A DNA stretch of 64,000 nt from Streptomyces sp. NBC_01314 (lineage in GTDB: Bacteria > Actinomycetota > Actinomycetes > Streptomycetales > Streptomycetaceae), in assembly GCF_041435215.1 (NCBI RefSeq), contig NZ_CP108394.1, positions 3,410,001 through 3,474,000 on the forward strand. Direction: 5' to 3'. Position numbers and translations under genes: made by a program. Of the stretch, positions 10,293-19,902 are shown one piece after another. Position 1 is the first letter of the stretch. Each line of letters starts with the position of its first letter. The notes under the pieces are model-generated. The model was not told the origin of the DNA. It ran no database searches and worked only from the letters and a program-made list of their open reading frames with translations.

Positions 10293-10320
10293 TCACGCTC
10301 CGGAAGGGAACGACTCGCAC

Positions 10321-11253
10321 ATGGCTCGCATGGCTTTCGAGGACTTCGAACCGCCGCAGCGGCTGGTGCGGGCGCTCGCCGAGACCCGGCGGCCGGACGG
10401 CGGTGACGGCATCGGCGAATGGCTGGAAACCCTCCCCGAGCTGCTGCGACAGGCCGTCGATCTACGCGAGTTGACCGTCGAGCGGGTGCAGGCACCCGGC
10501 GGCCGCAGCAGTCTGGTGCTCCTCGTACGACTGATCGACGGCACTCCCGCCGTGCTCAAGCTGGCGCCCGAGCGGGCGCGGCCGGAGAGTGAGCGCGCGG
10601 CCCTGGCGCACTGGGACGGGCGGGGCGCGGTGCAGATGCTCAACCCCGGGGACAGTTCCGGCGTGCTGCTGCTGGAGCGGCTGCGTCCCGATCTGTCGGT
10701 GCGGTCGCTGCCCGAGGCCAAGGCGCTGCTGGAGGCCGCGGCGACCATGCGGCGGCTGTGGGTGGAGCCGCCCGCGGCGCATGTCTTCGAGACCGTGGCC
10801 GGGCGGACGGGGCGGCAGGCCGAGCTGATGCGGATCGGCTCCGCCGGTGACGGGGAGACCGAGGCCCTGGTCGACGCCGCTCTCGCCGTGCGCGAGGAGT
10901 TGCTCGCGGATGTCCCCGAGGAGCGGCTGCTGCACGGGACGTTCCGGCAGAGCAAGGTGCTGGCCGGGGAGCGGTCGCCGTGGCTGGCCGTGGGGCCGGA
11001 TCCGGTGGTGGGTGAGTGCGCGTTCGATCTTGCTCGGCTGGTGCGGGACCGGGTGGAGGATCTGATCGCCTCGCCGTCGGGGGCGGCGATCACTCGGCGG
11101 CGGGTGAAGAAGCTGGCCGAGTCGTTGGATGTGGATCAGGAGCGGTTGCGGGGGTGGACGTTGTTCCGGGCCGTGGAGTCGGGGGTGCGGGCTCGGCGGG
11201 TGGGGCGGCCTCGGGACGCGGAGTTGTTGCTGGAGTTCGCCGGGTGGCTCTGA
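10321..11253 (+). CDS. APH(6)/hydroxyurea-kinase-like protein, probably without kinase activity
   Basis: 310 residues from an ATG, 28 bases after the DUF4439 gene. The overall pattern resembles the aminoglycoside/hydroxyurea phosphotransferase family: SSLVLLVRLIDGTPAVLKLA for the ATP lobe, an AxMRRLW helix, then LLHGTFRQSKVLAG and WLAVGPDPVVGECAFDLARL. In active members these last two motifs read HGDLHxxN and xIDPKGxxGExAYD. Here the catalytic Asp is Thr, the Asn is Lys and the metal-binding Asp is Gly. The rest of the fold seems kept, so a non-catalytic or binding role is likely. It may share transcription with the upstream pair. Confidence 0.78.
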   Translation: MARMAFEDFEPPQRLVRALAETRRPDGGDGIGEWLETLPELLRQAVDLRELTVERVQAPGGRSSLVLLVRLIDGTPAVLKLAPERARPESERAALAHWDGRGAVQMLNPGDSSGVLLLERLRPDLSVRSLPEAKALLEAAATMRRLWVEPPAAHVFETVAGRTGRQAELMRIGSAGDGETEALVDAALAVREELLADVPEERLLHGTFRQSKVLAGERSPWLAVGPDPVVGECAFDLARLVRDRVEDLIASPSGAAITRRRVKKLAESLDVDQERLRGWTLFRAVESGVRARRVGRPRDAELLLEFAGWL

Positions 11254-11312
11254 CCTGTTCGGGTACAGAGCCGGTTCGGTCGGGTGCGTCCGGCCAGTGA
11301 CGGTCGCGCGCG

Positions 11313-11362
11313 GCTGGTCGCGCCCGCGCGGCGGGGCCGTATATCGACCGGCCAGCTCCCCT
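11313..11362. repeat. Family A repeat, degenerate copy
   Basis: It begins gctggtcgcgcccgcgcggcgg and degenerates after tatatcgacc. It lies between convergent genes. Confidence 0.5.
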
Positions 11363-11379
11363 GAGAACCCGGCGCCGTC

Positions 11380-11592
11380 CTACCCGACGTTCAGTTTCAG
11401 AGCCAGGACCGGGCAGTCGGCCGCCGCTCTCTTGGCTCGTTTCCATGCCGTTCTCGGCAGGGGGCCCTTCTCGAAGAGCGGGTAGCCCCATTCGTCCAGG
11501 GTCATGTGGTCCGGCAGGAGCTCCGCGCACAGGCCGTGGCCCTGGCAGGCGGTCCAGTCGACGTCGAGGGTCGGGGCCGTGGAGGCGTTCAT
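11380..11592 (-). CDS. Single-cluster ferredoxin
   Basis: 70 residues. DVDWTACQGHGLCAELLPD and a later ADCPVLAL give the CxxHxxC...CP spacing of small 3Fe-4S or 4Fe-4S ferredoxins, with His in place of one Cys. It is the last gene of the redox operon, 4 bases past the NuoF-like gene. It probably carries electrons to or from that flavoprotein in the cytoplasm. P450-type ferredoxins look alike, but no P450 gene is nearby. Confidence 0.88.
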   Translation of the reverse strand: MNASTAPTLDVDWTACQGHGLCAELLPDHMTLDEWGYPLFEKGPLPRTAWKRAKRAAADCPVLALKLNVG

Positions 11593-11596
11593 CGGG

Positions 11597-12856
11597 TCAG
11601 GTCCTGTTCTCGGGGACCGGCAGGACGGGCGTGTGGTTCGTGGCCGTGCAGTAGCCCTTGGCGTGGGCGTCGAGTTCCGGGGCGAAGGTGGTCAACGCGC
11701 TGCGGGCCAGGCGGACGGTGCCGTCGGGGTGGTGGCAGACTCCTCGGCCCTCCACCAGGCCGGCCCAGCGCGCGATGTCGTCGCGGGTGGTGCCCTGGGG
11801 GCCGGGGGCTGCCAGGGTCCGGAAGGCGGCGGCGATGCGGGGCAGGCCGTTGAGGCAGGGGCCGCACTGGCCGGCGGACTCCAGGGCGAGGTGGCGCAGG
11901 ACCCGGGCGGTCTCGGCGAGGCCGCAGCGGTCGGCGGGGAGAGCGACGAGGACTCCGGCGCCCAGGTCGGTTGCGCTGAGGGCGAGTCGGGCGGCCCGGT
12001 GGGCGGGGATCCAGGTGCCGTGGTAACCGCCGATCAGGACCGCGCTCGTGCCGTGGAGGGGGAGCAGGCGGTGCAGGGGGAGGCCGTAGGGGGCTTCCAC
12101 GACGCGGGGGGTGTGGCCCGGGACGTGGAGCGTGCACAGGACGCTGCCGGGTTCGGCGGGGGTGCCGGCCGAGCGGTACCAGTCGGCGCCGTAGCGGGCG
12201 ATCAGGGCCAGGTGGGCGAGGGTCTCGACGTTCTGGACGAGGGTGGGGGCGCGATGCACTCCCTGTTCGCGGACCGGGGGGTTCTGGTGGCGGGGCAGGG
12301 CGGCCCGGCCGTCGAGGTGCTGGGTGAGCGCCGAGGACTCGCCGGAGAGAAAGCGCCCGGGGACACGGACGACTCGCACGGGAACCGGGTCGCGGCGTTC
12401 GGTGACGGCCGCTTCCAGGTGGGCCGTGCCCTCCTCGACCGCGAGGTACGCCTCGACCGCGAGGTACGCCTCGGCCGCGCCGGTCGCCTCGGCGGCCAGG
12501 CGGAGGCCGTCCAGGACGAGGTGGGGTGACAGGCGCAGCAGCGTCTTGTCCTTGGCACTGGCGGGTTCGCCCTCGGAGCCGTTGGCGACGACCACCGGCG
12601 CGCGGCCGGTGCGGCGGCCCGCCTCGGCGACGGAGGCGAGCTTGCGGTAGGTGGGGAAGGCGGCGCCGCCACGGCCGGTGAGGCCGGACTCGGCGGTCAC
12701 CCGGAGCAGGTCGGCGGGGGTGAGGGCGGTGAGGGGGCCGTAGCGCTGTTCGTGGGTGGGGTGGTCGGCCGGGGTGCCGCCGGGGGCGAGGAGCCGGGGT
12801 GGCATGACGAGGTCGGAGAGGAACGCCGGGGCGGTGGGGGCGGTCGTGGTGGTCAC
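11597..12856 (-). CDS. NuoF-like NADH-binding flavoprotein
   Basis: 419 residues from a GTG overlapping the upstream stop (GTGA). GRGGAAFPTYRKL and ANGSEGEPASAKDKTLL match the FMN and NADH sites of NuoF. An SLBB-like middle follows, then ESAGQCGPCLNGLP and RGVCHHPDG near the C terminus, corresponding to the Fe-S region. The first cluster Cys of the usual ESCGxCxPC is Ala here, leaving three obvious ligands. A tandem duplication gives AYLAVEAYLAVEEG (see 12440-12475). It is not part of a complex I operon; with its neighbours it probably feeds electrons from NAD(P)H into a membrane redox protein. Confidence 0.85.
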   Translation of the reverse strand: MTTTTAPTAPAFLSDLVMPPRLLAPGGTPADHPTHEQRYGPLTALTPADLLRVTAESGLTGRGGAAFPTYRKLASVAEAGRRTGRAPVVVANGSEGEPASAKDKTLLRLSPHLVLDGLRLAAEATGAAEAYLAVEAYLAVEEGTAHLEAAVTERRDPVPVRVVRVPGRFLSGESSALTQHLDGRAALPRHQNPPVREQGVHRAPTLVQNVETLAHLALIARYGADWYRSAGTPAEPGSVLCTLHVPGHTPRVVEAPYGLPLHRLLPLHGTSAVLIGGYHGTWIPAHRAARLALSATDLGAGVLVALPADRCGLAETARVLRHLALESAGQCGPCLNGLPRIAAAFRTLAAPGPQGTTRDDIARWAGLVEGRGVCHHPDGTVRLARSALTTFAPELDAHAKGYCTATNHTPVLPVPENRT

Positions 12857-13434
12857 GGGCGGGCTCCTTCGGCCGTGCGGAGCAGGGTGGCGGGGGTGCG
12901 GCGGGAGGCGCGTACGGCGTGGGCGGCGCGCGGGGCGAGGGCGGCGAGCACCGCGGCGACGCAGGCGGCCGTGAGCCAGAGCATCCAGGCGGTGCCGTTG
13001 TCGGTGCCGATGCCGATGCCGTGGACCAGGGCGAACGGCCAGGACGCGTACGCCAGCCAGTGCACGGCGCGCCAGGTGCGGTGGCCGACGCGGGCCCGCA
13101 GGAGGCTGGTGACCAGGACGGCGAGCAGCAGGTCGAGGGCGACCGTGCCGAGGCCGAGCCAGAGGGGCTGATAGTCGGAGACGAAGGGGATGAACGCGTC
13201 GACGACCGTGATGTCCACGTAGTCGTCGATGACGGCGGCCACGATGTGCAGGGCCAGGAACGCGGTGGCGGAGAGGGAGAGGACGCGGTGGAGGGAGACC
13301 GTGCCGAAGCGCGGCAGGCCGGGGATGCGGGTGCGCAGCCGCACCGCTATGCCGAGGAGGACGACGACGGTGAAGAGGACCAGACAGACGGCGCCGGTGG
13401 CTCTGTTGGCGTACCAGAGGATCTCGTCGCTCAT
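12853..13434 (-). CDS. Ferric-reductase-like diheme transmembrane protein
   Basis: 193 residues from the ATG at 13432-13434; longer upstream frames run through apbE. Five or so hydrophobic segments are visible. Two helices carry His pairs with heme-b spacing: HRVLSLSATAFLALH (14 apart) and HWLAYASWPFALVH (13 apart). This fits the ferric reductase-like transmembrane domain without its own flavin domain. It overlaps apbE by ATGA and the NuoF-like gene by GTGA. It likely moves electrons across the membrane to the flavinylated partner. Confidence 0.85.
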   Translation of the reverse strand: MSDEILWYANRATGAVCLVLFTVVVLLGIAVRLRTRIPGLPRFGTVSLHRVLSLSATAFLALHIVAAVIDDYVDITVVDAFIPFVSDYQPLWLGLGTVALDLLLAVLVTSLLRARVGHRTWRAVHWLAYASWPFALVHGIGIGTDNGTAWMLWLTAACVAAVLAALAPRAAHAVRASRRTPATLLRTAEGARP

Positions 13435-14405
13435 GCGGCGGGCTCGGCTCTCGGCGTCGGGGAGGGCCAGCCCGGTGTGGTGACGACCGTGCCCTCGTGG
13501 GTGACCAGTCGGGCCGGGAGTCCCAGGCGGGACAGCCAGCGGACCGCGGTCTCGCCCTTGACCAGGGCGGCGGTGGTGGCGGCGTTGGCGTCGGCGCAGG
13601 TGGCGGCGGCCACCGAGACGGTGCGCCATGGGGTGGCGGCGGGTTGGCCCGTGCGGGGGTCGACGATGTGGTGGAGGTCGTGGTCGCCGCGGCGCCAGCG
13701 GCGGGCGGTGGTGCCGGAGGTGGCGAGGCCGCCGCTGCGGATGCCGACCGTGGCGTACGGGCCGTGCTCGGGGAGGCGGTCGACCGGGGCCGTCTCGTCC
13801 TGGACGCGGACGCGCCAGCCGCCGGCCGGGGGTTCGCCCGCGACGGCCGTGTCGCCGCCGAGGCTGACCAGGATGCCGCAGTCGGCCGTCCGCGCCAGCG
13901 TCCGTGCCGCCCTGTCGGCCGCCCATGCCTTGGCCGTGGCTCCCAGGTCCAGGCTGACGCCGGGCGGGAGGGTCACCGTGTTCGTGGCGTGGTCCAGTTC
14001 GACCAGGCTCCAGCCCGGCACCCGCTTCACCGTGAGCCGCACCGGGCGGTCGTCCTCCTGGACCAGGGTGAAGTCACGGTCGTAGCCGAGGGCGTCCATC
14101 GCCGAGCCGACCGTGGGGTCCACCGCGCCGTCCGTGGCGCGGGCGCCGCGCAGGGCCACCGCCAGGGCCTCGGCCAGCAGCGGGCTGACCTTCACGGGAC
14201 GTCCTTCGGCCGCGTTGAGCGTCGACAGCTCCGAGTCCGCACGGAAACGGCTGCAGGTGGCGTCGACCTCGGCCAGGTGCCGGGCCAGGAGCAGGTTGCA
14301 GGAGTCGAGCAGGGCCGGGTCGGTGGTGACCAGGCGGACACTCGTGCCGAGCGCCCGCCAGTCCGTGGCGGCCGTGGGGCGGGAGGTCGTGGACGCGGTC
14401 ATCAC
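13431..14405 (-). CDS. apbE: FAD:protein FMN transferase (ApbE family)
   Basis: 324 residues from an ATG overlapping the preceding stop. ApbE attaches FMN covalently to Thr or Ser in target proteins. CSRFRADSELSTLNA, LDLGATAKAWAADRAA, ILVSLGGDTAVAG, HHIVDPRTGQPA and the metal-site segment ATCADANAATTAALVKG are all in family order. No signal peptide is visible. The adjacent Ser-rich protein is the obvious candidate target. Confidence 0.93.
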   Translation of the reverse strand: MMTASTTSRPTAATDWRALGTSVRLVTTDPALLDSCNLLLARHLAEVDATCSRFRADSELSTLNAAEGRPVKVSPLLAEALAVALRGARATDGAVDPTVGSAMDALGYDRDFTLVQEDDRPVRLTVKRVPGWSLVELDHATNTVTLPPGVSLDLGATAKAWAADRAARTLARTADCGILVSLGGDTAVAGEPPAGGWRVRVQDETAPVDRLPEHGPYATVGIRSGGLATSGTTARRWRRGDHDLHHIVDPRTGQPAATPWRTVSVAAATCADANAATTAALVKGETAVRWLSRLGLPARLVTHEGTVVTTPGWPSPTPRAEPAA

Positions 14406-14791
14406 GACGCCCCCGACGTGGAGTCCGCGGAGTCGTCCGTGGAGGACGTCATGCCGTCGGAGGAGGACTGAAGGTCCGAGGAGGACTCCGAGGAGGAGTC
14501 GCTCGAACCGTCGGAGGAAGAGGAAGAGGAGGAGGACGAGTCCGACGACGTGTCCGTGCCGCTGCTGGTGCCGTTGCCGCTGCCCGAACCCGTGTCGCTG
14601 CTCGTGCTCGACGACGTCGAACTCGTGCCGCTGCCGCTGCCGCTCGCGGTGGTGTCCGCGTCCGCCTGCATCGTGCCGATCAGCGCGAACATGCCGGCCG
14701 CCGCCGCGAGCGTGACCGCCGCCGCGGTGGCCGCCGTACGCCGGGCGCCTCTGCGCATTCCCGCGAGGGCGCCTCGTTCACTGGTCGTCAT
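14402..14791 (-). CDS. Ser-rich membrane-anchored protein with a C-terminal ApbE-like target motif
   Basis: 129 residues from an ATG with ggagggg 7-8 bases upstream. A basic N terminus (MRRGARR) and one hydrophobic segment (residues ~19-41) are followed by ~70 residues that are almost all Ser, Thr, Gly, Asp and Glu. Near the end, DGMTSST (residues 112-118) resembles the D(G/S)(A/x)TxxT flavinylation signature used by ApbE. The usual FMN-binding domain is missing. As first gene of the apbE operon it may be a minimal flavin carrier on a flexible tether. The motif sits in low-complexity sequence, so the match could be chance. Confidence 0.72.
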   Translation of the reverse strand: MTTSERGALAGMRRGARRTAATAAAVTLAAAAGMFALIGTMQADADTTASGSGSGTSSTSSSTSSDTGSGSGNGTSSGTDTSSDSSSSSSSSSDGSSDSSSESSSDLQSSSDGMTSSTDDSADSTSGAS

Positions 14792-14808
14792 GCCCGTTCC
14801 CCTCCGTA

Positions 14809-14823
14809 GTGACGTTCTGTCAC
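14809..14823. promoter_or_regulatory. Inverted repeat upstream of the redox operon
   Basis: gtgac-gttct-gtcac is a perfect 5-bp dyad 17 bases before the first start codon. It is well placed for a repressor or an RNA hairpin. Confidence 0.4.
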
Positions 14824-14923
14824 GCCCTACGGTCGGGGAACGGTCTGAGAGAAACCTGTGAGGTGGCTATAGGTCCCCGGAGAAGATTCTGAGGGTTTCC
14901 TTCAAGCGGCGATCGAGCGGCGA

Positions 14924-16630
14924 TCAGGCGGTGGTCAGGCGGGCGATCGCCTCGTCGACCGTCAGCTCCTCGCGCTCACCGGTGCGGCGGTCCTTCAGCT
15001 CCAGGACGCCCTCGGCGGAGCGGCGGCCGGCGACCAGGATCTTCGGTACGCCGATCAGCTCGGAGTCGGTGAACTTCACGCCCGGGGAGACTCCGGCGCG
15101 GTCGTCGACCAGGACGCGGAGGCCGGCGGCCCGCAGCTTCTCGGAGACGTCGAGGGCCAGTTCGGTCTGGAGGGCCTTGCCCGCGGCGACGACGTGCACG
15201 TCGGCGGGGGCGACCTCGGCGGGCCAGCACAGGCCCTTGTCGTCGGCGGACTGCTCGGCGAGGGCCGCGACCGCGCGGGAGACGCCGATGCCGTACGAGC
15301 CCATGGTGACGCGGACGGGCTTGCCATGCCGGCCGAGGACGTCGAGCTTGAGGGCGTCGGCATACTTGCGGCCGAGCTGGAAGATGTGGCCGATCTCGAT
15401 GGCGCGGTCCAGCTTGAGGCCGGTGCCGCAGTTCGGGCAGGGGTCGCCCTCCTGGACGACCACGACGTCGACGTACGCGCCGACCTCGAAGTCACGGCCC
15501 GCGACGACGTTCCTGGCGTGTGTGCCGGCCTTGTTGGCTCCGGTGATCCAGGCGGTGCCCGGCGCCACCCGCGGGTCGGCGATGTACGTCAACTTCTCGC
15601 CGAGGCCCTGCGGGCCGACATAGCCGCGGACCAGGTCGGGGCGGCCCGCGAAGTCCGTCTCGGTGACCATCTCGACGACCGCCGGGGCGAAGTGCGCCTC
15701 GACCTTGCCCATGTCGACCTCGCGGTCACCGGGGACACCGACGGCGACGATCTCGCCGTCGACCTTCACGAGGAGGTTCTTGAGGGTCGCGGAGGCCGCG
15801 ACGCCGAGGTGGGCGGCGAGGGTCTCGATCGTCGGGGTGTCGGGCGTCGGGATCTCTTCGAGGGCGGGCACGCCGTCGGCGTCCACCGGCTTCAACTCGA
15901 ACGTGATCGCCTCGGTGTTGGCCGCGAAGTCGCACGCCGGGCAGTCCGCGAAGGTGTCCTCGCCGGCGCCGGCCGGGGCCAGGAACTCCTCCGACTTCGA
16001 GCCGCCCATCGCGCCCGCGGTCGCCGCGCAGATGCGGTAGTCGAGGCCCAGACGCTCGAACACCTTCTGGTACGCCTGGCGGTGCAGGGCGTACGACTGG
16101 GCGAGGCCCTCGTCCTCCGTGTCGAAGGAGTACGAGTCCTTCATCAGGAACTCACGGCCGCGCAGGATGCCGGCGCGGGGGCGGGCCTCGTCACGGAACT
16201 TGGTCTGGATCTGGTAGAGGATCACCGGCAGGTCCTTGTAGGAGGACGCCTGGTCCTTCACGATCAGCGTGAAGATCTCCTCGTGGGTCGGGCCGAGGAG
16301 GTAGTCGCCGCCCTTGCGGTCCTTCAGGCGGAACAGCTCCGGGCCGTACTCGTCCCAGCGGCCGGTGGCCTCGTACGGCTCCTTCGGCAGCAGTGCGGGG
16401 AGCAGCACCTCCTGGGCGCCGATCGCGTCCATCTCCTCGCGGACGATGCGCTCCACGTTGGCGAGGACCTTCTTGCCGAGCGGCAGCCAGGTCCACACTC
16501 CGGCCGCGGTGCGGCGGACGTAGCCGGCGCGGACGAGCAGCTTGTGGCTGAGCACCTCGGCGTCCGCCGGGTCGTCGCGCAGCGTCTTCGCCATCAACTG
16601 GGACATGCGCTGGACCGGTGCGTTCGCCAT
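14924..16630 (-). CDS. proS: Prolyl-tRNA synthetase
   Basis: 568 residues, the length of the bacterial form with an editing insertion. Motif 2 region [21 protein letters not shown] and the segment GPTHEEIFT are clear. The editing domain lies at ~225-395, followed by the class II core ([16 protein letters not shown]) and an anticodon-binding domain ([19 protein letters not shown]). It charges tRNA-Pro. The start is the ATG at 16628-16630. It stands alone, 132 bases from the redox operon. Confidence 0.97.
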   Translation of the reverse strand: MANAPVQRMSQLMAKTLRDDPADAEVLSHKLLVRAGYVRRTAAGVWTWLPLGKKVLANVERIVREEMDAIGAQEVLLPALLPKEPYEATGRWDEYGPELFRLKDRKGGDYLLGPTHEEIFTLIVKDQASSYKDLPVILYQIQTKFRDEARPRAGILRGREFLMKDSYSFDTEDEGLAQSYALHRQAYQKVFERLGLDYRICAATAGAMGGSKSEEFLAPAGAGEDTFADCPACDFAANTEAITFELKPVDADGVPALEEIPTPDTPTIETLAAHLGVAASATLKNLLVKVDGEIVAVGVPGDREVDMGKVEAHFAPAVVEMVTETDFAGRPDLVRGYVGPQGLGEKLTYIADPRVAPGTAWITGANKAGTHARNVVAGRDFEVGAYVDVVVVQEGDPCPNCGTGLKLDRAIEIGHIFQLGRKYADALKLDVLGRHGKPVRVTMGSYGIGVSRAVAALAEQSADDKGLCWPAEVAPADVHVVAAGKALQTELALDVSEKLRAAGLRVLVDDRAGVSPGVKFTDSELIGVPKILVAGRRSAEGVLELKDRRTGEREELTVDEAIARLTTA

Positions 16631-16766
16631 GGTTCTCGTACTCCTGCCGATGGGGGTCCCCCCGCTCGAGCGCGGCCGAGAGTCGGGGAGAGGTGATGGC
16701 AGGAGGTTAGCCGGGCGGCGGGGGCCCTTGGAAATCCGGCGGTGACGGCACGGGGTGGTACGGCGG

Positions 16767-17297
16767 CTACCTGCGGCGCAGGGGCAGGGGGGCGCCCATC
16801 ACCGCGTACGGCTTGGGGGCGCTGGGGAAGACGACCTGGCGGGCCAGGTCCGTGTAGCCGAGGGAGCGGTACAGGCCGCGGGCCGGGCTGTCGACGTCGA
16901 TCGCGGAGAGGATCGAGCGGGGTTCGGGCACGCTGTCGGTGATGGTGGTGATCAGGGCGCGGCCGACGCCGTGGTTCTGGTGGCGGGGGTGGACGTGCAG
17001 TTCGGTGATCACGAAGGAGTCGTCCAGCCAGTGCTCGTGGTGGAGGGCGCGGAGGTAGGGCTCCACCACGGTGGACCACCAGTGTGTGCGGTCGTTGGGC
17101 ATGCCGTAGACGAAGCCGACGAGGTGGCCTTCGGCCGTGACGCCGAGTGCGCGTGCCCCCGGGTAGGTCATGTGGCGGAGGACGATGTGGCGGCGTACGG
17201 CTACCTCGTCGGGGGCGAGTCCGAAGGCGACTGCTTGGACGGCTAGGGCCTCGTCTACGTGGGCGGAGAGGTCCAAGGGGCCGATGACGAGGCTCAT
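16767..17297 (-). CDS. GNAT-family acetyltransferase
   Basis: 176 residues from the ATG at 17295-17297; the longer frame has no better start. [21 protein letters not shown] precedes the acetyl-CoA site [20 protein letters not shown], which fits the GNAT Q/RxxGxG/A loop. The C terminus [20 protein letters not shown] is also typical. The substrate is unknown. Confidence 0.85.
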   Translation of the reverse strand: MSLVIGPLDLSAHVDEALAVQAVAFGLAPDEVAVRRHIVLRHMTYPGARALGVTAEGHLVGFVYGMPNDRTHWWSTVVEPYLRALHHEHWLDDSFVITELHVHPRHQNHGVGRALITTITDSVPEPRSILSAIDVDSPARGLYRSLGYTDLARQVVFPSAPKPYAVMGAPLPLRRR

Positions 17298-17350
17298 GTT
17301 GCGGATGCTACAGGGGGGTTCGGGTTGTCTGCGGGGCGCGGGCCGGATGT

Positions 17351-17410
17351 GGCCGACGGCGCCCACGCGGCGTGGCCGCAGCCCGATACAGCGCCGCGCC
17401 CCTTACGGGG
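17351..17410. repeat. Family A repeat, degenerate copy
   Basis: gcgcccacgcggcg, then gatacagcgccgcgcccctt, matching family A blocks with changes. It is between two GNAT genes on the same strand. Confidence 0.5.
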
Positions 17411-17419
17411 TCCGGCCTC

Positions 17420-18289
17420 TCAGAACAGCACGCTCATGAACTCGCCGACCTCCTGGAAGCCCACCCTGGTGTACGTGCGCCTCGCCGCCGTGTTGAAGTC
17501 GTTGACGTAGAGGCTGACCAGGGGGGCGACGTCGGCCAGGGCGTAGCGGAGGACCGCCGCCATGCCCGGGGCGGCCAGGCCCTGGCCCCGGTGTTCGGGG
17601 GCCACCCAGACGCCCTGGATCTGGCAGGCCCGGGGGGTCGCTGCGCCGATCTCGGCCTTGAAGACGACACGGCCGTCGGGTCCGAGGCGGGCGAAGGAGC
17701 GGCCGGAGCCCACGAGTTCGGCGACCCGGGCCTGGTAGAGCAGGCCGCCGTCGCCGGCCAGCGGGGAGACGCCGACCTCCTCGGTGAACATCGCCACGCA
17801 CGCCGGCATGATCGCGTCCATCTCGTCCTTGCGGATCCGGCGGACGTACGGGTCGGGGATGACCTCGGCGGGGTCGGGGAGCCGGTCGGTGACCATGAGG
17901 GGCTGGTGGGGGCGGACCTCGCGGGCCGGGCCCCAGCTGGGTTCGAGCAGCCGCCAGAGCTGGGCGGTGGGTTCGGCGGGGCCGACGACCGAGGAGCAGC
18001 GGCGGCCGGCCCGGCGGGCGCGGTCGGCGAAGGCGCGTACGGCGCGGGGGGTGGCGCAGATGGGGACGAGGTTGGCGCCGGCGTAGCAGAGGGAGGTCAG
18101 AGCGCCGTCCTCGTACCAGCCCCACATCTCGCCGCCCAGCCGCCAGGGGTCGAGGCCGGCGACCCGGACGCGGGACGTCACGAAGGCGTTCGCGACGGGG
18201 TCTCGGTCCAGGACGGCGAGTGCGGCGTCCAGGTCACTCGGTTCGAGGACCCTGGTGGTGGTCTGGGTCAACACGTGCGGGGGCCTCAC
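17420..18289 (-). CDS. GNAT acetyltransferase with N-terminal DUF4081 region
   Basis: 289 residues. The first ~120 residues (RVLEPSDLDAALAVLDRDPV and ANAFVTSRVRVAGLDPWRLG) match DUF4081. The C-terminal half is a GNAT fold with IQGVWVAPEHRGQGLAAPGM as the acetyl-CoA loop and VSLYVNDFNTAARRTYTRVG. This two-part protein is a conserved actinobacterial family, encoded next to ispG and rseP. Its substrate is unknown. Confidence 0.85.
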   Translation of the reverse strand: MRPPHVLTQTTTRVLEPSDLDAALAVLDRDPVANAFVTSRVRVAGLDPWRLGGEMWGWYEDGALTSLCYAGANLVPICATPRAVRAFADRARRAGRRCSSVVGPAEPTAQLWRLLEPSWGPAREVRPHQPLMVTDRLPDPAEVIPDPYVRRIRKDEMDAIMPACVAMFTEEVGVSPLAGDGGLLYQARVAELVGSGRSFARLGPDGRVVFKAEIGAATPRACQIQGVWVAPEHRGQGLAAPGMAAVLRYALADVAPLVSLYVNDFNTAARRTYTRVGFQEVGEFMSVLF

Positions 18290-18415
18290 CCTGGGGTCTG
18301 CGCTGGTCTCCGCACGATACCCTGCCGGGCTGTGGCGGGGGGCCCTGTGGCTGCGCCACGGGCGGGCGCCCCATGGCCCGGGGGCTACTGCGCTTCGGCG
18401 GGTACGGGTGCGGCG

Positions 18416-18478
18416 TGGCTGGTCGCGCCCACGCGGCGGAGCCGCACATCGGATACAGCCCCGCGCCCCTGAGGGGCC
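18416..18478. repeat. Family A repeat, well preserved copy
   Basis: gctggtcgcgccc, gcggcggagccgc and gatacagccccgcgcccct occur in the same order and spacing as at 9.18 kb. It ends 10 bases from the ispG stop and could help end its transcript. Confidence 0.7.
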
Positions 18479-18487
18479 TGCGGCCCC

Positions 18488-19645
<1,158 letters not shown>

Positions 19646-19847
19646 CTGCTGTGCAACCCCAGGTTGTGGATCAGGATCGGGTCCCGGTACGGGCGGGCTC
19701 CAGGCTTCGAGATTACGGCACAGGCATGGGCCGGAGCACTCCCCCACCTCGAATGCACTCGGCGGGGGACCTCCATCGGTCCGTAACCCACCCGTTGGGG
19801 AGACTCGCTGCGGAGTTCGGACGCAGGTGGGCGCACGTACCCGTACG

Positions 19848-19889
19848 ACGGCGGCCGGGCGCCGCTCCGCGAGCGTGCCCGGCCGCCGT
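19848..19889 (-). terminator. Hairpin after the site-2 protease gene
   Basis: A perfect 13-bp stem (acggcggccgggc with gcccggccgccgt) and 16-base loop lie 13 bases past the stop. It separates the dxr-rseP unit from ispG. Confidence 0.65.
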
Positions 19890-19902
19890 GAACAACGGGT
19901 GA

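Noticed and set aside
13435..13926. N-terminal extension of the ferric-reductase-like gene
   Set aside because: The extension overlaps apbE fully and has no domain; the internal ATG gives the ATGA coupling.
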